Shown here piece after piece: positions 50,402 through 60,228 of a stretch of DNA of 64,000 bases (positions are counted from its first letter, which is position 1; the number at the start of each line of letters is the position of its first letter). Source of the stretch: Methylobacterium sp. PvR107. Lineage in GTDB: Bacteria; Pseudomonadota; Alphaproteobacteria; Rhizobiales; Beijerinckiaceae. The translations under genes were made by a program, and so were the position numbers. The notes beneath the pieces were generated by a model. It saw only the letters and a list, made by a program, of their open reading frames with translations. It was not told the DNA's origin and searched no databases. The stretch covers positions 1,984,001 through 2,048,000 of the forward strand of contig NZ_JAFIBW010000001.1 of NCBI RefSeq assembly GCF_017833295.1. The letters are read 5' to 3'.

Positions 50402-50788
50402 GTGGCCCGACCGGATCTTGGCCTGAAGCGCCAGTGCATGAGCTGCGGCGCGAAGTTCTACGACCTCGCCCGCGATCCCGCCATCTGCCCGAAATGCGGC
50501 GCGGTCTATCAGGCGGTCGCCACCTCGAGCCGAGCGGCGCCTCCGGCGCTGGCCCGCGCCTCGAACACCGTCGAGGACGAGGACGAGACGGACGAGAAGG
50601 GTCCGGAGCTGGTCTCGCTCGATGAGGTCGAGGCCGCCGAGGATGAAGCGGACCCAACGCCCGATGACGAGACGGCCGAAGACGGGGACTCGACCGAGGA
50701 CGACACCTTCCTTGAGGAAGAGGACGCCGGCGACGACGACGTCTCCGACCTGATCGACGGCGATATCGAGAACGACGAAGAGAGCTGA
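50402..50788 (+). CDS. FYDLN-acid family protein (TIGR02300)
   Basis: 128 residues from GTG 50402. The N-terminus has GLKRQCMSCGAKFYDLARDP and CPKCG: two CxxC zinc-ribbon pairs around the FYDL signature. Residues 60-128 are almost all Asp and Glu. The family is restricted to Alphaproteobacteria and its function is unknown. Divergent from aroA and followed by the tRNA-Ala genes, an arrangement conserved in the group. Confidence 0.93.
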   Translation: MARPDLGLKRQCMSCGAKFYDLARDPAICPKCGAVYQAVATSSRAAPPALARASNTVEDEDETDEKGPELVSLDEVEAAEDEADPTPDDETAEDGDSTEDDTFLEEEDAGDDDVSDLIDGDIENDEES

Positions 50789-50840
50789 GGCGGTCACCGC
50801 CTCCTCTGCGAGACACCCCTGACGAGCGTGAAAAAAGGGG

Positions 50841-50869
50841 TTGAGTCCGCGGTGCGAGCCGCCTATAGA
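50841..50869 (+). promoter_or_regulatory. Promoter for tRNA-Ala
   Basis: TTGAGT (50841-50846), 17 bases, TATAGA (50864-50869), about 70 bases before the first tRNA-Ala. Confidence 0.65.
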
Positions 50870-50938
50870 ACCGGCCTCGCCGGACGCACGTCGGACGGCG
50901 AGACCTCGCGGTACCCAAACCGCGGTGGATGTTAAAGT

Positions 50939-51014
50939 GGGGCCTTAGCTCAGCTGGGAGAGCGCTTCCATGGCATGGAAGAGGTCATCGGTTCGATCCC
51001 GTTAGGCTCCACCA
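50939..51014 (+). tRNA. tRNA-Ala (anticodon GGC), copy 1
   Basis: Acceptor GGGGCCT/AGGCTCC (one G-U pair), D-arm AGCTCAGCTGGGAGAGC, anticodon loop ATGGCAT between CTTCC and GGAAG, T-arm CGGTTCGATCCCG, and encoded CCA. All arms pair. Confidence 0.97.
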
Positions 51015-51069
51015 TCCCACTCTCGCGTGACGCGTTCCCGTCCGGGCCGCGAATCGCCGTTAAAAAATT

Positions 51070-51145
51070 GGGGCCTTAGCTCAGCTGGGAGAGCGCTTCC
51101 ATGGCATGGAAGAGGTCATCGGTTCGATCCCGTTAGGCTCCACCA
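51070..51145 (+). tRNA. tRNA-Ala (anticodon GGC), copy 2
   Basis: Identical in sequence to copy 1 over the whole 76 bases including CCA, 55 bases downstream. A GTTAAA precedes both, but the remaining flanks differ, so this is an old tandem duplication. Probably transcribed with copy 1. Confidence 0.97.
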
Positions 51146-51385
51146 TCCTTCCTCAGCGCGACGCGGCCAGCTCGGCCTTCCGCGCGACAAGACGGGTCGT
51201 CACAGCACCGTCCTTGTGAGCGGACCTCTAGCAATCCGGTCGGCGCGACGACGCCTGATATAGTGAAGCCCCAGGTCGCTTCGCTTGGCGCGTGATGTCG
51301 GCGAGCCCACCCCGCCGGGCCGTCACCTGGAAACTGTCTCGGGCGATCAGGCCCGCATCCGGACAACGCGCTGCACAGATCCGGC

Positions 51386-51874
51386 TCAGCGGGTCAGATG
51401 CGCCAGCGGCAGAGCCGTCGTGTACTTCACCTGTCCCAGGGCGAAGCTGGAGCGGATGTTGGCCACGCCAGGGATGCGCGTGAGGTGATCGAGGACGAGC
51501 TTCTGATACTGGCCCAAATCCTCCACCACCACCCGCAGCATGTAGTCGGCCTCGCCGCTCATCAGGTAGCACTCCATGACCTCTGGGCGGCTCCGCACCG
51601 CCTCGTCGAAGGCTTGGAGCGCCGACTGGGTTTGCTTCTCCAGCGACACGTGAACGAACACGTTCACGGAGAGTCCCAAGCTCAGCGGGTCGACCACTGC
51701 CACGCAGCCGCGGATGACCCCCGCCTCTTTCAGATCGTTGACGCGGCGCCAGCACGGCGAGGTCGAGAGACCCACGCGCTCGGCGAGGTCCGCGATGCTG
51801 ATCTCGCTGTCCTGCTGGAGGCATTCGAGGATGCGCAGGCTCGCGGCGTCGAGGGGGGCTGGTCGCGTGGGCAT
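51386..51874 (-). CDS. Lrp/AsnC-family regulator
   Basis: 162 residues. N-terminal HTH: LDAASLRILECLQQDSEISI, LAERVGLSTSPCWRRVNDLK. C-terminal RAM ligand-binding domain: VFVHVSLEKQTQSALQAFDE, VMECYLMSGEADYMLRVVVE, GVANIRSSFALGQVKYTTAL. Divergent from the pyruvate dehydrogenase genes, so it probably controls them in response to an amino acid or other small ligand. Confidence 0.93.
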   Translation of the reverse strand: MPTRPAPLDAASLRILECLQQDSEISIADLAERVGLSTSPCWRRVNDLKEAGVIRGCVAVVDPLSLGLSVNVFVHVSLEKQTQSALQAFDEAVRSRPEVMECYLMSGEADYMLRVVVEDLGQYQKLVLDHLTRIPGVANIRSSFALGQVKYTTALPLAHLTR

Positions 51875-51949
51875 GAGTCCGATCTCCGATTGCCGCAGCC
51901 GCGGATGGCTGCCGTCTGACGGTCGCGTGCCGGTGCCAGCCCTCGACTG

Positions 51950-51966
51950 GTGGCATGATTTGCCAC
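51950..51966. promoter_or_regulatory. Inverted repeat, candidate Lrp-type operator
   Basis: GTGGCA-TGATT-TGCCAC: two perfect 6-base arms with a 5-base AT-rich spacer, in the 206-base gap between the divergent regulator and aceE. AT-rich TTTTTCGAACGAAC (51975-51988) follows. Both fit the Lrp binding pattern of short inverted arms. Confidence 0.5.
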
Positions 51967-52080
51967 TTGGCGTCCATTTTTCGAACGAACAATCCTGACA
52001 GACCGTCGACGGAGCAAATATTCGGCATTCCCGCCCGCGGCGAAGCTCGTATGATCGGGCCGGTCAGGGAGGCCGCGCCG

Positions 52081-54765
52081 ATGAACGCCATACCGCCGAA
52101 AACCACGATCGCGCGGTCCGCCGAGGTCGATCACGACCCGGCCGAGACCCACGACTGGCTCGCCGCGCTGGAGTCGGTCTTCCGCACCGAGGGCGCGGCC
52201 CGCGCCCGCTTCATCCTCGACCGCCTGGAGCGGCGCTCGAAGGAGATCGGCATCCTCGACGAGGCCCTGCCCTACTCGCCCTACCGGAACACGATCGCGC
52301 TGGAGAAGCAGCCGCGCTACCCCGGCGACCTCGACATCGAGGAGCGGCTGACGTCGATCATGCGCTGGAACGCGCTCGCCATGGTGGTCCGGGCCAACAT
52401 GGCCTATGGCGAACTCGGCGGCCACGTGGCGAGCTACGCCTCGGCGGCGGAACTTTTCGAGGTCGGGTTCAACCACTTCTTTAAGGGCGGCGCGGACGGC
52501 GACCTCGTCTATTTCCAACCGCACTCGGCGCCGGGCGTCTACGCGCGGGCCTTCCTCGAGGGCCGGCTGTCCGAAGAGCAGCTGAAGCACTACCGCCAGG
52601 AGATCGCCGGCGACGGCCTGTGCTCCTACCCGCATCCCTGGCTGATGCCGGACTTCTGGCAGGTCCCCACCGGTTCCATGGGCATCGGGCCGATCCACGC
52701 GGTCTACCAGGCGCGGTTCATGCGCTACCTCGCCGACCGGGGCCTCGCCGACACGTCCGGCCGCCACGTCTGGGGGGTGTTCGGCGATGGCGAGATGGAC
52801 GAGCCCGAGTCGATCGGCGGCCTCGCGCTGGCGGCGCGCGAGAACCTCGATAACCTGACCTTCGTCATCAACTGCAATCTGCAGCGGCTCGACGGCCCGG
52901 TGCGCGGCAACGGCCAGATCATCCAGGAGTTGGAGAGCCTGTTCCGCGGCGCCGGCTGGAACGTCATCAAGGTGCTGTGGGGCTCGGAGTGGGACGGGAT
53001 CTTCGCCCGTGACACCAACCACGCCCTCCTGCGGCGCTTCGCCGACACGGTCGACGGCAAGTACCAGACGCTCGGCGCCAAGGACGGCGCCTACAACCTC
53101 GCGCATTTCTTCGGCGAGGATCCGGAGGTGCGCGAGCTCGTCGCCCACATGTCGGACGCCGACGTGGACGGGCTGAAGCGCGGCGGCCACGATTTCCGCA
53201 AGCTGTACGCGGCCTTCGCGGCCGCCAAAGCCACCAAGGGTCGGCCGACCGTGATCCTGGCCAAGACCAAGAAGGGCTACGGCATGGGCGGCGCGGGCGA
53301 GTCGCGCATGACCGCCCACCAGGCCAAGAAGCTCGACGTCGACGCACTGCGGGCGTTCCGCGACCGCTTCGCCCTGCCGCTGTCGGACGCGCAGGTGGAG
53401 GGCCTGGCCTTCTACAAGCCGGCCGCGGACGGCGCCGAGATGCGCTACCTCCGCGAGCGGCGGCAGATTCTCGGCGGCGTCCTGCCGGCCCGCCGCCGCA
53501 CGGCACCGACCGTTCCGGTCCCGGCGCTCTCGACCTATGCGGGCTTCGCGCTCGAAGCCGGCGGCAAGGAGATGTCGACCACCACCGCGGTGGTGCGCCT
53601 GTTCGGGAACCTGCTGAAACACAAGGATCTCGGGCCGCGCATCGTGCCGATCGTCGCCGACGAGGCGCGGACCTTCGGCATGGCCAACCTGTTCCGGCAG
53701 GTCGGGATCTACGCTCCGCAGGGGCAGCTCTACGAGCCGGAGGATGCCGGCTCGATGCTCTACTACAGGGAGGCCCGGGACGGGCAGCTCCTGGAGGAAG
53801 GCATCACCGAAGCCGGGGCGATCTCGTCCTGGACGGCGGCGGCCACGTCCTACAGCGTCCACGGCCTGTCGATGCTGCCGTTCTACATCTACTACTCGAT
53901 GTTCGGCTTCCAGCGGGTCGGCGACCTGATCTGGGCGGCGGCCGACCAGCGGGCCCGCGGCTTCCTGATCGGCGCGACGGCGGGCCGCACGACGCTCGGC
54001 GGCGAGGGCCTTCAGCACCAGGATGGGTCGAGCCACATGCAGGCGGCTGCGATCCCGAACTGCCGGGCCTACGACCCGGCCTTCGCGTACGAGATGGCGG
54101 TGATCGTCGACCGGGGCGCCCGGGCGATGATGGAAGAGGGCGAGGACGCCTTCTACTACGTCACGGCGATGAACGAGAACTACGCCCAGCCCTCCATGCC
54201 GCACGGGGCCGAGGCCGGGATCCTGAAGGGCATGTACCGGCTGTCGGGGCCTGAGGCGGCGCAGGGAACGGGCGCCGCCGTGCGGCTCCTCGGCTCCGGG
54301 GCGATCCTGCCGGAGGTGATCGCGGCGGCGGCGCTGCTCGCGCAGGATTTCGGCATCGCGGCCGAGGTGTTCAGCGTGACGAGTTTCAGCGAGCTGGCCC
54401 GCGACGCCCGCGAGGCCGAGCGGCAGGCGATGCTCAACCCGGACGCCGAGGCGCCAATCAGCCACGTGGCGGCGCTGCTGCCGGGCACGGCGCCCATCGT
54501 CGCGGCGAGCGACTACGTCCGGGCCTACCCGCAGCTGATCGCCTCGTATGTCGATGCGCGCTTCGTCACCCTGGGCACGGACGGCTTCGGCCGTAGCGAC
54601 ACCCGCAGCGCGCTCCGCCGGTTCTTCGAGGTCGACCGGCAGCACGTGGTCATCGCGGCCCTGCACGCCCTAGCCGAGGCCGGCACGGTACCGCGCGCTA
54701 CGGTCGCGGACGCGATCCGCCGCTACGGGATCGAAGCGGGCGCACCCGCGCCGTGGACGGTCTAG
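52081..54765 (+). CDS. aceE: Pyruvate dehydrogenase E1, homodimeric
   Basis: 894 residues from ATG 52081 with GGGAGG eight bases upstream, close to E. coli AceE (887). ThDP-binding [20 protein letters not shown] near residue 236 ends in [35 protein letters not shown] and [20 protein letters not shown] are all conserved AceE segments. It decarboxylates pyruvate and passes the acetyl group to E2. Most alphaproteobacteria use the alpha/beta E1 type, so this homodimeric system may be an additional one. Confidence 0.97.
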   Translation: MNAIPPKTTIARSAEVDHDPAETHDWLAALESVFRTEGAARARFILDRLERRSKEIGILDEALPYSPYRNTIALEKQPRYPGDLDIEERLTSIMRWNALAMVVRANMAYGELGGHVASYASAAELFEVGFNHFFKGGADGDLVYFQPHSAPGVYARAFLEGRLSEEQLKHYRQEIAGDGLCSYPHPWLMPDFWQVPTGSMGIGPIHAVYQARFMRYLADRGLADTSGRHVWGVFGDGEMDEPESIGGLALAARENLDNLTFVINCNLQRLDGPVRGNGQIIQELESLFRGAGWNVIKVLWGSEWDGIFARDTNHALLRRFADTVDGKYQTLGAKDGAYNLAHFFGEDPEVRELVAHMSDADVDGLKRGGHDFRKLYAAFAAAKATKGRPTVILAKTKKGYGMGGAGESRMTAHQAKKLDVDALRAFRDRFALPLSDAQVEGLAFYKPAADGAEMRYLRERRQILGGVLPARRRTAPTVPVPALSTYAGFALEAGGKEMSTTTAVVRLFGNLLKHKDLGPRIVPIVADEARTFGMANLFRQVGIYAPQGQLYEPEDAGSMLYYREARDGQLLEEGITEAGAISSWTAAATSYSVHGLSMLPFYIYYSMFGFQRVGDLIWAAADQRARGFLIGATAGRTTLGGEGLQHQDGSSHMQAAAIPNCRAYDPAFAYEMAVIVDRGARAMMEEGEDAFYYVTAMNENYAQPSMPHGAEAGILKGMYRLSGPEAAQGTGAAVRLLGSGAILPEVIAAAALLAQDFGIAAEVFSVTSFSELARDAREAERQAMLNPDAEAPISHVAALLPGTAPIVAASDYVRAYPQLIASYVDARFVTLGTDGFGRSDTRSALRRFFEVDRQHVVIAALHALAEAGTVPRATVADAIRRYGIEAGAPAPWTV

Positions 54766-55091
54766 TCCTCGGTCATGGGCCGGCACCGGCATCATTCAGA
54801 TACGGCGCACCGTCATTCCGGGGCCGCGCAGCGGGGCCCGCAATCCAGAGCCGCCGCGCTTGCCGGGTGGGGACGGCACGGTGCCGGATCGTCGAGAATC
54901 CCGCGCGGTTCCGGACTCCGGGCTCTCGCCAGCGGCGAGCCCCGGCATGACGGGATGACTTGCCCGACAGTCACGCACGGGATGCCGGGGCGGAGACGCT
55001 TCGAGGCAGGCCTCCAAGAAGCCCGGCCGCGAATCTCCGCTACGCGAACCCGCTCCGCCATCCGCTTGCCCAATCACGGAAATCCGCCCGC
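54766..55091. other. Intergenic region between aceE and aceF, repeat-bearing
   Basis: 326 bases without a gene between two genes of one pathway. Most of it is occupied by the repeat element at 54811-54952; no promoter is clear. The remaining part next to aceF is GC-rich with no visible signal. Confidence 0.6.
54811..54952. repeat. Palindromic repeat element with 14-bp imperfect terminal inverted repeats
   Basis: CGTCATTCCGGGGC (54811-54824) and GCCCCGGCATGACG (54939-54952) are inverted copies with one mismatch, 142 bases overall. Inside are further short inverted parts (GGGGC...GCCCC). 'GTCATTCCGGGGC' ends are typical of dispersed intergenic repeats in this group of bacteria. No transposase, so it is a non-autonomous or REP-like element. 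Confidence 0.6.
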
Positions 55092-56396
55092 ATGAGCGCC
55101 GCGCTGCAGATCGCCCTCCCGGATATCGGCGACTATCGGGACGTGCCGGTCATCGAGCTTCTGGTGAAGCCCGGCGACCGCCTCGCCGTAGACGATCTGA
55201 TCCTCAGCATCGAATCCGACAAGGCCACGATGGAGGTGCCCTCCCCGGTCGCCGGCATCGTGCGCGAGTTGCTGGTGTCGGTGGGCTCGAAGGTCTCCGA
55301 GGGCACGCCGATCCTGACGGTGGAGCCTGCGGCGGCCAGTGGGGCCGAAACGGCAGCAGAACCGCCTGCCGCGGCCGCAGCGCCTTTGGCGTCCGGGGAG
55401 AACGCGAGTCCCCTCGCCCGCGCGGGAGAGGGAGCCGGTCGCGCCTCACAGGAGCCGAAACAGGCCGATCCGATCGCCGCAACCAGCGGCGACGTGCATG
55501 CCAGCCCGTCGGTCCGCCAGCTCGCCCGCGAACTCGGCGTGCGCCTCGACGGCGTGCCGGCCACGGGACCCAAGGGGCGGATCCTGCGCGAGGACGTGCA
55601 CGCCTTCGTCAAGGCGGCCCTCGGCGCACCCGCCCCGCAGCCCGGCCCCACATCGGGTATCGGCGCCGGGCTTCCGCCCTGGCCGGAAGTGGATTTCTCC
55701 AAGTACGGCCCGGTCCGGCGGGAGCCGCTGTCGCGGATCCAGACGCTGTCGGGCGCCAACCTCAGCCGCAACTGGCTGACGATTCCCCACGTCACCAACT
55801 TTGACCGGGCCGACGTCACGGAAATCGAATCGTTCCGGGTCGGCCTGAACAAGGAGACGCGGACGCCCCCCGCTCGGGTCACGATGGTGGCGTTCCTGAT
55901 CAAGGCGGCAGCCTCGGCCTTGCGCGCATACCCGCGGTTCAACACGTCGCTCGAGGGCAGCGACCTGATCCTCAAAGACTACGTCCATATCGGCTTCGCG
56001 GTGGACACGCCGAAGGGCCTGATGGTGCCGGTGGTGCGCGATTGTGACCGCAAGGGCCTGATCGAGATCGCCACCGAGATGGCCGCGATGGCCGAGAAGG
56101 CCCGGGCCGGAACGCTCGCGGGTTCCGACATGCAGGGCGGCTGCTTTTCCGTATCGTCGCTCGGCGGCATCGGCGGGGACGGCTTCACGCCGATCATCAA
56201 CGCCCCCGAGGTCGCGATTCTGGGCGCGGCGCGCTCGCGGACCGAGGCGGTCTGGGACGGCAAAACCTTCCAGCCGCGTCTGATCCTCCCCTTGAGCCTG
56301 TCCTGGGACCATCGCGTGGTGGACGGCGTCGCCGCCGCCCGCTTCCTCGGCCACGTGGCGTCGGTCCTGTCCGACCTGCGCCGCGCCCTCCTGTGA
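55092..56396 (+). CDS. aceF: Dihydrolipoamide acetyltransferase, pyruvate dehydrogenase E2
   Basis: 434 residues from ATG 55092. One lipoyl domain with ESDKATMEVPSPVAG, an Ala/Pro/Gly linker, the peripheral subunit-binding domain (ASPSVRQLARELGVRLDGVP) and a catalytic domain ending SWDHRVVDGVAAARF with the catalytic His. It transfers the acetyl group to CoA. Part of the linker (around residues 100-115) is encoded by a palindromic repeat. The E3 start lies close behind. Confidence 0.96.
   Translation: MSAALQIALPDIGDYRDVPVIELLVKPGDRLAVDDLILSIESDKATMEVPSPVAGIVRELLVSVGSKVSEGTPILTVEPAAASGAETAAEPPAAAAAPLASGENASPLARAGEGAGRASQEPKQADPIAATSGDVHASPSVRQLARELGVRLDGVPATGPKGRILREDVHAFVKAALGAPAPQPGPTSGIGAGLPPWPEVDFSKYGPVRREPLSRIQTLSGANLSRNWLTIPHVTNFDRADVTEIESFRVGLNKETRTPPARVTMVAFLIKAAASALRAYPRFNTSLEGSDLILKDYVHIGFAVDTPKGLMVPVVRDCDRKGLIEIATEMAAMAEKARAGTLAGSDMQGGCFSVSSLGGIGGDGFTPIINAPEVAILGAARSRTEAVWDGKTFQPRLILPLSLSWDHRVVDGVAAARFLGHVASVLSDLRRALL
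55411..55432. repeat. Palindrome within the aceF linker
   Basis: CCCTCGCCCGC / GCGGGAGAGGG form an inverted repeat with one mismatch and no loop. It encodes LARAGEG. The same type of palindrome is common between genes in many GC-rich bacteria; here it sits in a flexible linker where it can be tolerated. Confidence 0.5.
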
Positions 56397-56404
56397 CCGT
56401 CGCC

Positions 56405-58102
56405 ATGCCCGAGATCCTCGACATCCGCGTCCCCGACCTCGGGGACTACGCCGACGTCCCCGTGATCGAGCTTCCGGTCGCTGCGGGGCAGCCGATCGCC
56501 AAGGATCAGACGCTCCTCGTCGTCGAATCCGACAAGGCGACGCTGGACATCCCATCCCCGGCGGATGGCCACCTCATCGAGATGCTGGTCGGCCTCGGCG
56601 ACACGGTCTCGGCCGGCACCCTGGTCGCGCGCCTCGCGGTCGCGGCGCCGCGCGCGGCTGTCGCGCCAGATCCCGCCTTGCCGCCGCGAAACCCGAGCGC
56701 CGATGCGGGCTGTGATGTCCTGGTGATCGGTGGCGGTCCCGGCGGCTATTCGGCCGCCTTCCGGGCTGCCGATCTCGGGCAGCGGGTGATCCTGGTGGAG
56801 CGTGACGCGACCCTCGGCGGCGTCTGCCTGAATGTCGGCTGCATCCCTTCCAAGGCGCTGCTGCACGTGGCCGCGGTCTCCGAGGAGGCCGTCCGGCTCG
56901 CCGCGCACGGGATTCACTTCGGCACCCCAACGGTCGACCTCGAGAAGCTCCGGACCTTCAAGGGCGGCACCGTCCGCCGCCTCACCGACGGGCTTGCCCA
57001 GATGGCGCGGCAACGGAAGGTGGAGGTGGTGCGCGGCATCGGGCGCTTCACCGGACCGAACGCGGTCTCGGTGGCCCTGCACGACGGCGGCACGCGCGAC
57101 GTCACCTTCGCCAGCGCCATCGTGGCGGCAGGCTCCTCGCCCGTGGCACTGCCGATGCTGCCGGACGACCCGCGGGTGGTCAATTCGACCGGCGCGCTGG
57201 AATTGCCGGTCGTGCCCCGCCGGCTGCTGGTGATCGGCGGCGGCATCATCGGCCTGGAGATGGCGACCGTCTACAGCGCCCTGGGCGCCCGGGTCGACGT
57301 GGTCGAGCGCCTGCCGAACCTGCTCGAGGGCGTCGACCGCGACCTCGTGGCGGTCTGGACGAAGCGCAACGCCCACCGGTTCGACCGGATCTGCACGGGG
57401 GCCGAGGTCACCGCAGCGGCCGCCACCACGGATGGCATCGCCGTGACGCTCGCGGGCGAGGCGGAGGCGCAGACCTACGACTTGGTCCTCCAGGCGGCCG
57501 GACGCCGCCCGAACGGCGCGACCCTGGGGCTCGACGCGGCCGGCGTTGTCCTGGACGGCGGCTTCGTGCCGGTCGACGCCCAGATGCGCACGAACGTGCC
57601 GCACATCCTGGCCATTGGCGATTGCGTCGGCCAGCCGATGCTCGCCCACAAGGCGGTTCATCAGGGCCACGTCGCCGCCGAGGCGGCCGCGGGCCACAAG
57701 GCCGGATTTGACGCCGCAGTCATCCCATCTGTGGCCTATACGGACCCGGAAATCGCCTGGGTCGGTCTCACCGAAACGGCGGCCAAGGCGGCCGGCCGCT
57801 CCCTGGAGGTCGCGCGCTTCCCCTGGGCAGCCTCCGGCCGGGCAATCGCCAACGGAGCCGATTACGGCCTCACGAAGCTCCTGTTCGACGGGGAAACGAA
57901 GCGCGTCGTCGGCGGCGCCATCGTGGGACCGAGCGCGGGCGACATGATCGGCGAGGTCGCCCTGGCGATCGAGATGGGGGCGGACGCCACCGACATCGGT
58001 CGAACCATCCATCCGCATCCGACCCTCGGCGAAACGATCGGCCTCGCGGCGGAAGCGGGGCTCGGCCTCTGCACCGACCTGCCACCGGTGGTGCGGCGCT
58101 GA
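56405..58102 (+). CDS. lpd: Dihydrolipoamide dehydrogenase with N-terminal lipoyl domain (E3)
   Basis: 565 residues from ATG 56405, which aligns with the E2 start; GTG 56393 overlapping the aceF stop is possible. Residues 1-80 are a lipoyl domain (VESDKATLDIPSPADG). Then FAD-binding LVIGGGPGGYSAAFRAADLG, redox disulfide GGVCLNVGCIPSKALL, NAD-binding VIGGGIIGLEMATVYSALGA, and the C-terminal HPHPTLGE His-Glu pair. It reoxidises lipoyl groups of E2. Ends the pdh cluster. Confidence 0.96.
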   Translation: MPEILDIRVPDLGDYADVPVIELPVAAGQPIAKDQTLLVVESDKATLDIPSPADGHLIEMLVGLGDTVSAGTLVARLAVAAPRAAVAPDPALPPRNPSADAGCDVLVIGGGPGGYSAAFRAADLGQRVILVERDATLGGVCLNVGCIPSKALLHVAAVSEEAVRLAAHGIHFGTPTVDLEKLRTFKGGTVRRLTDGLAQMARQRKVEVVRGIGRFTGPNAVSVALHDGGTRDVTFASAIVAAGSSPVALPMLPDDPRVVNSTGALELPVVPRRLLVIGGGIIGLEMATVYSALGARVDVVERLPNLLEGVDRDLVAVWTKRNAHRFDRICTGAEVTAAAATTDGIAVTLAGEAEAQTYDLVLQAAGRRPNGATLGLDAAGVVLDGGFVPVDAQMRTNVPHILAIGDCVGQPMLAHKAVHQGHVAAEAAAGHKAGFDAAVIPSVAYTDPEIAWVGLTETAAKAAGRSLEVARFPWAASGRAIANGADYGLTKLLFDGETKRVVGGAIVGPSAGDMIGEVALAIEMGADATDIGRTIHPHPTLGETIGLAAEAGLGLCTDLPPVVRR

Positions 58103-58322
58103 GCGTTTGTCAGATGCTCGAGGCCGGTCTGCGCCGTGGAGCCGATGTCCGGTGCGGCGGGCGGATGCCGATCACGCGCGGGGCCGCGACGGGTCCGTCC
58201 AGCCGCCCGTCGCGGGACATGCCGAACCCGCGAAAAAAGGCCGGCACCTGTGCCGAGAATGGAACGGACCTGACACGCGAGTAACGCTAAGGTTATCCAG
58301 CACCTCTATCAGAAGCACTGCC

Positions 58323-59258
58323 GTGAGCTTCGTACCCCGGTCCCTCTTCACGACCGACGCGCTGCCCGAGCGAGACCGTTTCGAGGCTTGGCGCGCCCTG
58401 TTCTCCGCTCACGACCTCGACGCCGATCCACGCGGCTTCGCGGGGAGGATCGAGACCATCCTGGTCGGATCGATGGCTTTGCGCGTCATGAACGCGGCAC
58501 CCCAGGCGCCGGCGCGCTCCAGAGCCCAGATCCGGCGCGATGGCCAGGACAGCTTCGTGCTGCACCTGAGCCGGCACCCGTTTCACGTCGAAACGGACAG
58601 GGGGGTGGTCGCCGTGCCGGCCGGCGCGATCAGCCTCAACGACCTGTCGCAGCCCTATCGCCGCAGCCGGGTACCGGAGACGGATTCGCTGATCCTGGCC
58701 TTGCCGCGTTCGTCCATCGCCGCTGTTCTCCCGGACGAGGACGCGTTGCACGGGCTGATCCTGCACGGCGGTGCGGGACGTCTCCTCGCCGACCATATCC
58801 GTAGCTTGGCCGCGCACAGCGAGGCGATCGCCACGACCGACGCCGCCCATATCGCTCAGGCCACGCTCCACATGATCGCGGCCTGCGCCCGTCCAAGCCT
58901 GGAAGGGACCGCACGCGCCGCCGCTCCCCTCGATGCGGCCCGGCTCAGGGCCGCGAAGCGGCTGATGCGCGCCAACCTCACCACGCCGCTCCGGATCGAC
59001 AGCGTGGCGCGGGAACTGGGCCTGTCGCGCTCGCATCTCTATCGCCTGTTCGAGCCGGAAGGCGGGGTGGCGCGCTATCTCGCGCGCCAGCGCCTGGCCG
59101 CCATCCGCGCGGCGCTCGAGGATCCGCTCGAGCGGCGATCGATCGGCGAGATCGGCGATGCCTACGGCTTCGGGAGCAGCGGTCTCCTCAGTCGTGCGTT
59201 TCGGCAGGCCTACGGTCTGAGTCCGCGCGACTGCCGGGCCTTCGCGCGCGGAAGATGA
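58323..59258 (+). CDS. AraC-family transcriptional regulator
   Basis: 311 residues from GTG 58323 (VSFVPRSLFTTDALPERDRF). The N-terminal half is an AraC-binding-like sensor domain (GQDSFVLHLSRHPFHVETDR); the C-terminal 100 residues are the double HTH (IDSVARELGLSRSHLYRLFE, then IGEIGDAYGFGSSGLLSRAF and RQAYGLSPRDCRAF). The 220 bases before it show no clear promoter. Target unknown; adjacent exported protein genes are candidates. Confidence 0.9.
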   Translation: MSFVPRSLFTTDALPERDRFEAWRALFSAHDLDADPRGFAGRIETILVGSMALRVMNAAPQAPARSRAQIRRDGQDSFVLHLSRHPFHVETDRGVVAVPAGAISLNDLSQPYRRSRVPETDSLILALPRSSIAAVLPDEDALHGLILHGGAGRLLADHIRSLAAHSEAIATTDAAHIAQATLHMIAACARPSLEGTARAAAPLDAARLRAAKRLMRANLTTPLRIDSVARELGLSRSHLYRLFEPEGGVARYLARQRLAAIRAALEDPLERRSIGEIGDAYGFGSSGLLSRAFRQAYGLSPRDCRAFARGR

Positions 59259-59509
59259 AGCGATCGGGATCCCTGCCGCGGGCACATCCGGTGGCACTGG
59301 GAGCGGCGTGCCTCGACGGATCTACCGATCGTCTATATCCCGTCGCCCGGTCGGCCAGCATCCGATCGGGTCCGGCGGTCATGCCGGGCCTCGACCGGCG
59401 GCCTGTGAAAACGATCTGGCGTTCCTCTGGGAGGACAAGCCTCGAGATGCTGTGGCTCACCGGAAAGTTTGCCCGCCATGCCGCTCCGATCTCGCTCGTC
59501 TTGCCCCGC

Positions 59510-60196
59510 ATGGCCCCGCCGCGGCCACGATACGGCCGGCGCCCGCTCGCGCCGGCGGCTGGACGATGGGCGATCCGCCTCGTTCTGGCGGCTTTGGGTG
59601 CAGGCCTGTTGACCCGTTCGCCGGGCTGGGCGCTCGACGGCACGGCGCAGACGGGACCTGCCGTCGCCCTGGCGCCAGCCGACGATCCTCAGGCCCTGAT
59701 CGCCGCGCTGCGAAGCCGCATTCTGGCGGCGCATAGCGCGACGTTCGCACTCGAGGGCTGGTGCGCCGATTACAAGCTGGCGGGGGACCCTCACTTAGTC
59801 GCGGAGCGCGTGCCCGGGGTCGACAAGCCGCTGACGGCGGCTCAGCGTGCGCGGCTGGCGATCGGTCCGGACGAACCGGTGCGCTACCGCCGCGTCCGCC
59901 TCGCCTGTGGGGACCGGGTGCTGTCGGAAGCGGACAATTGGTACGTCCCCGCCCGCCTCACGCCGGAGATGAACGCCACGCTCGATGGCACCCGCACGCC
60001 GTTCGGCCGGGTCGTGCGCTCCCTTGCGCCGGTGCGTCACACCGTCGAGGTTCGCGCGCCTGTCCCGCACGCAAATCCCGGTCTCGACGATCCGCTGTTC
60101 GAGGTCGACGCCGTACTATCGACAGGCGCCGGTCAGCCCTTCTGCGAGGTCGTCGAGACCTATCTGGGCGGTGCGCTGCCCCGAGCTTCGCGGTAA
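59510..60196 (+). CDS. Exported protein with chorismate-lyase-like pattern
   Basis: 228 residues from ATG 59510; ATG 59447 is an alternative. A signal segment (WAIRLVLAALGAGLLTRSPG) precedes a domain with VRYRRVRLACGDRVLSEADN, WYVPARLTPEMNATLDGT and PFGRVVRSL, the order seen in the UbiC/UTRA (chorismate lyase) fold. Export argues against a cytosolic lyase role, so substrate is unknown. Confidence 0.65.
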   Translation: MAPPRPRYGRRPLAPAAGRWAIRLVLAALGAGLLTRSPGWALDGTAQTGPAVALAPADDPQALIAALRSRILAAHSATFALEGWCADYKLAGDPHLVAERVPGVDKPLTAAQRARLAIGPDEPVRYRRVRLACGDRVLSEADNWYVPARLTPEMNATLDGTRTPFGRVVRSLAPVRHTVEVRAPVPHANPGLDDPLFEVDAVLSTGAGQPFCEVVETYLGGALPRASR

Positions 60197-60228
60197 GACC
60201 TGTCCGAACAACGGATGGGAGGACCAGA

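Noticed and set aside
51730..54666. A 978-codon open frame antisense to aceE
   Set aside because: It is a by-product of high GC and codon bias opposite a conserved gene; residues are Arg/His/Leu/Gly-rich without any domain.
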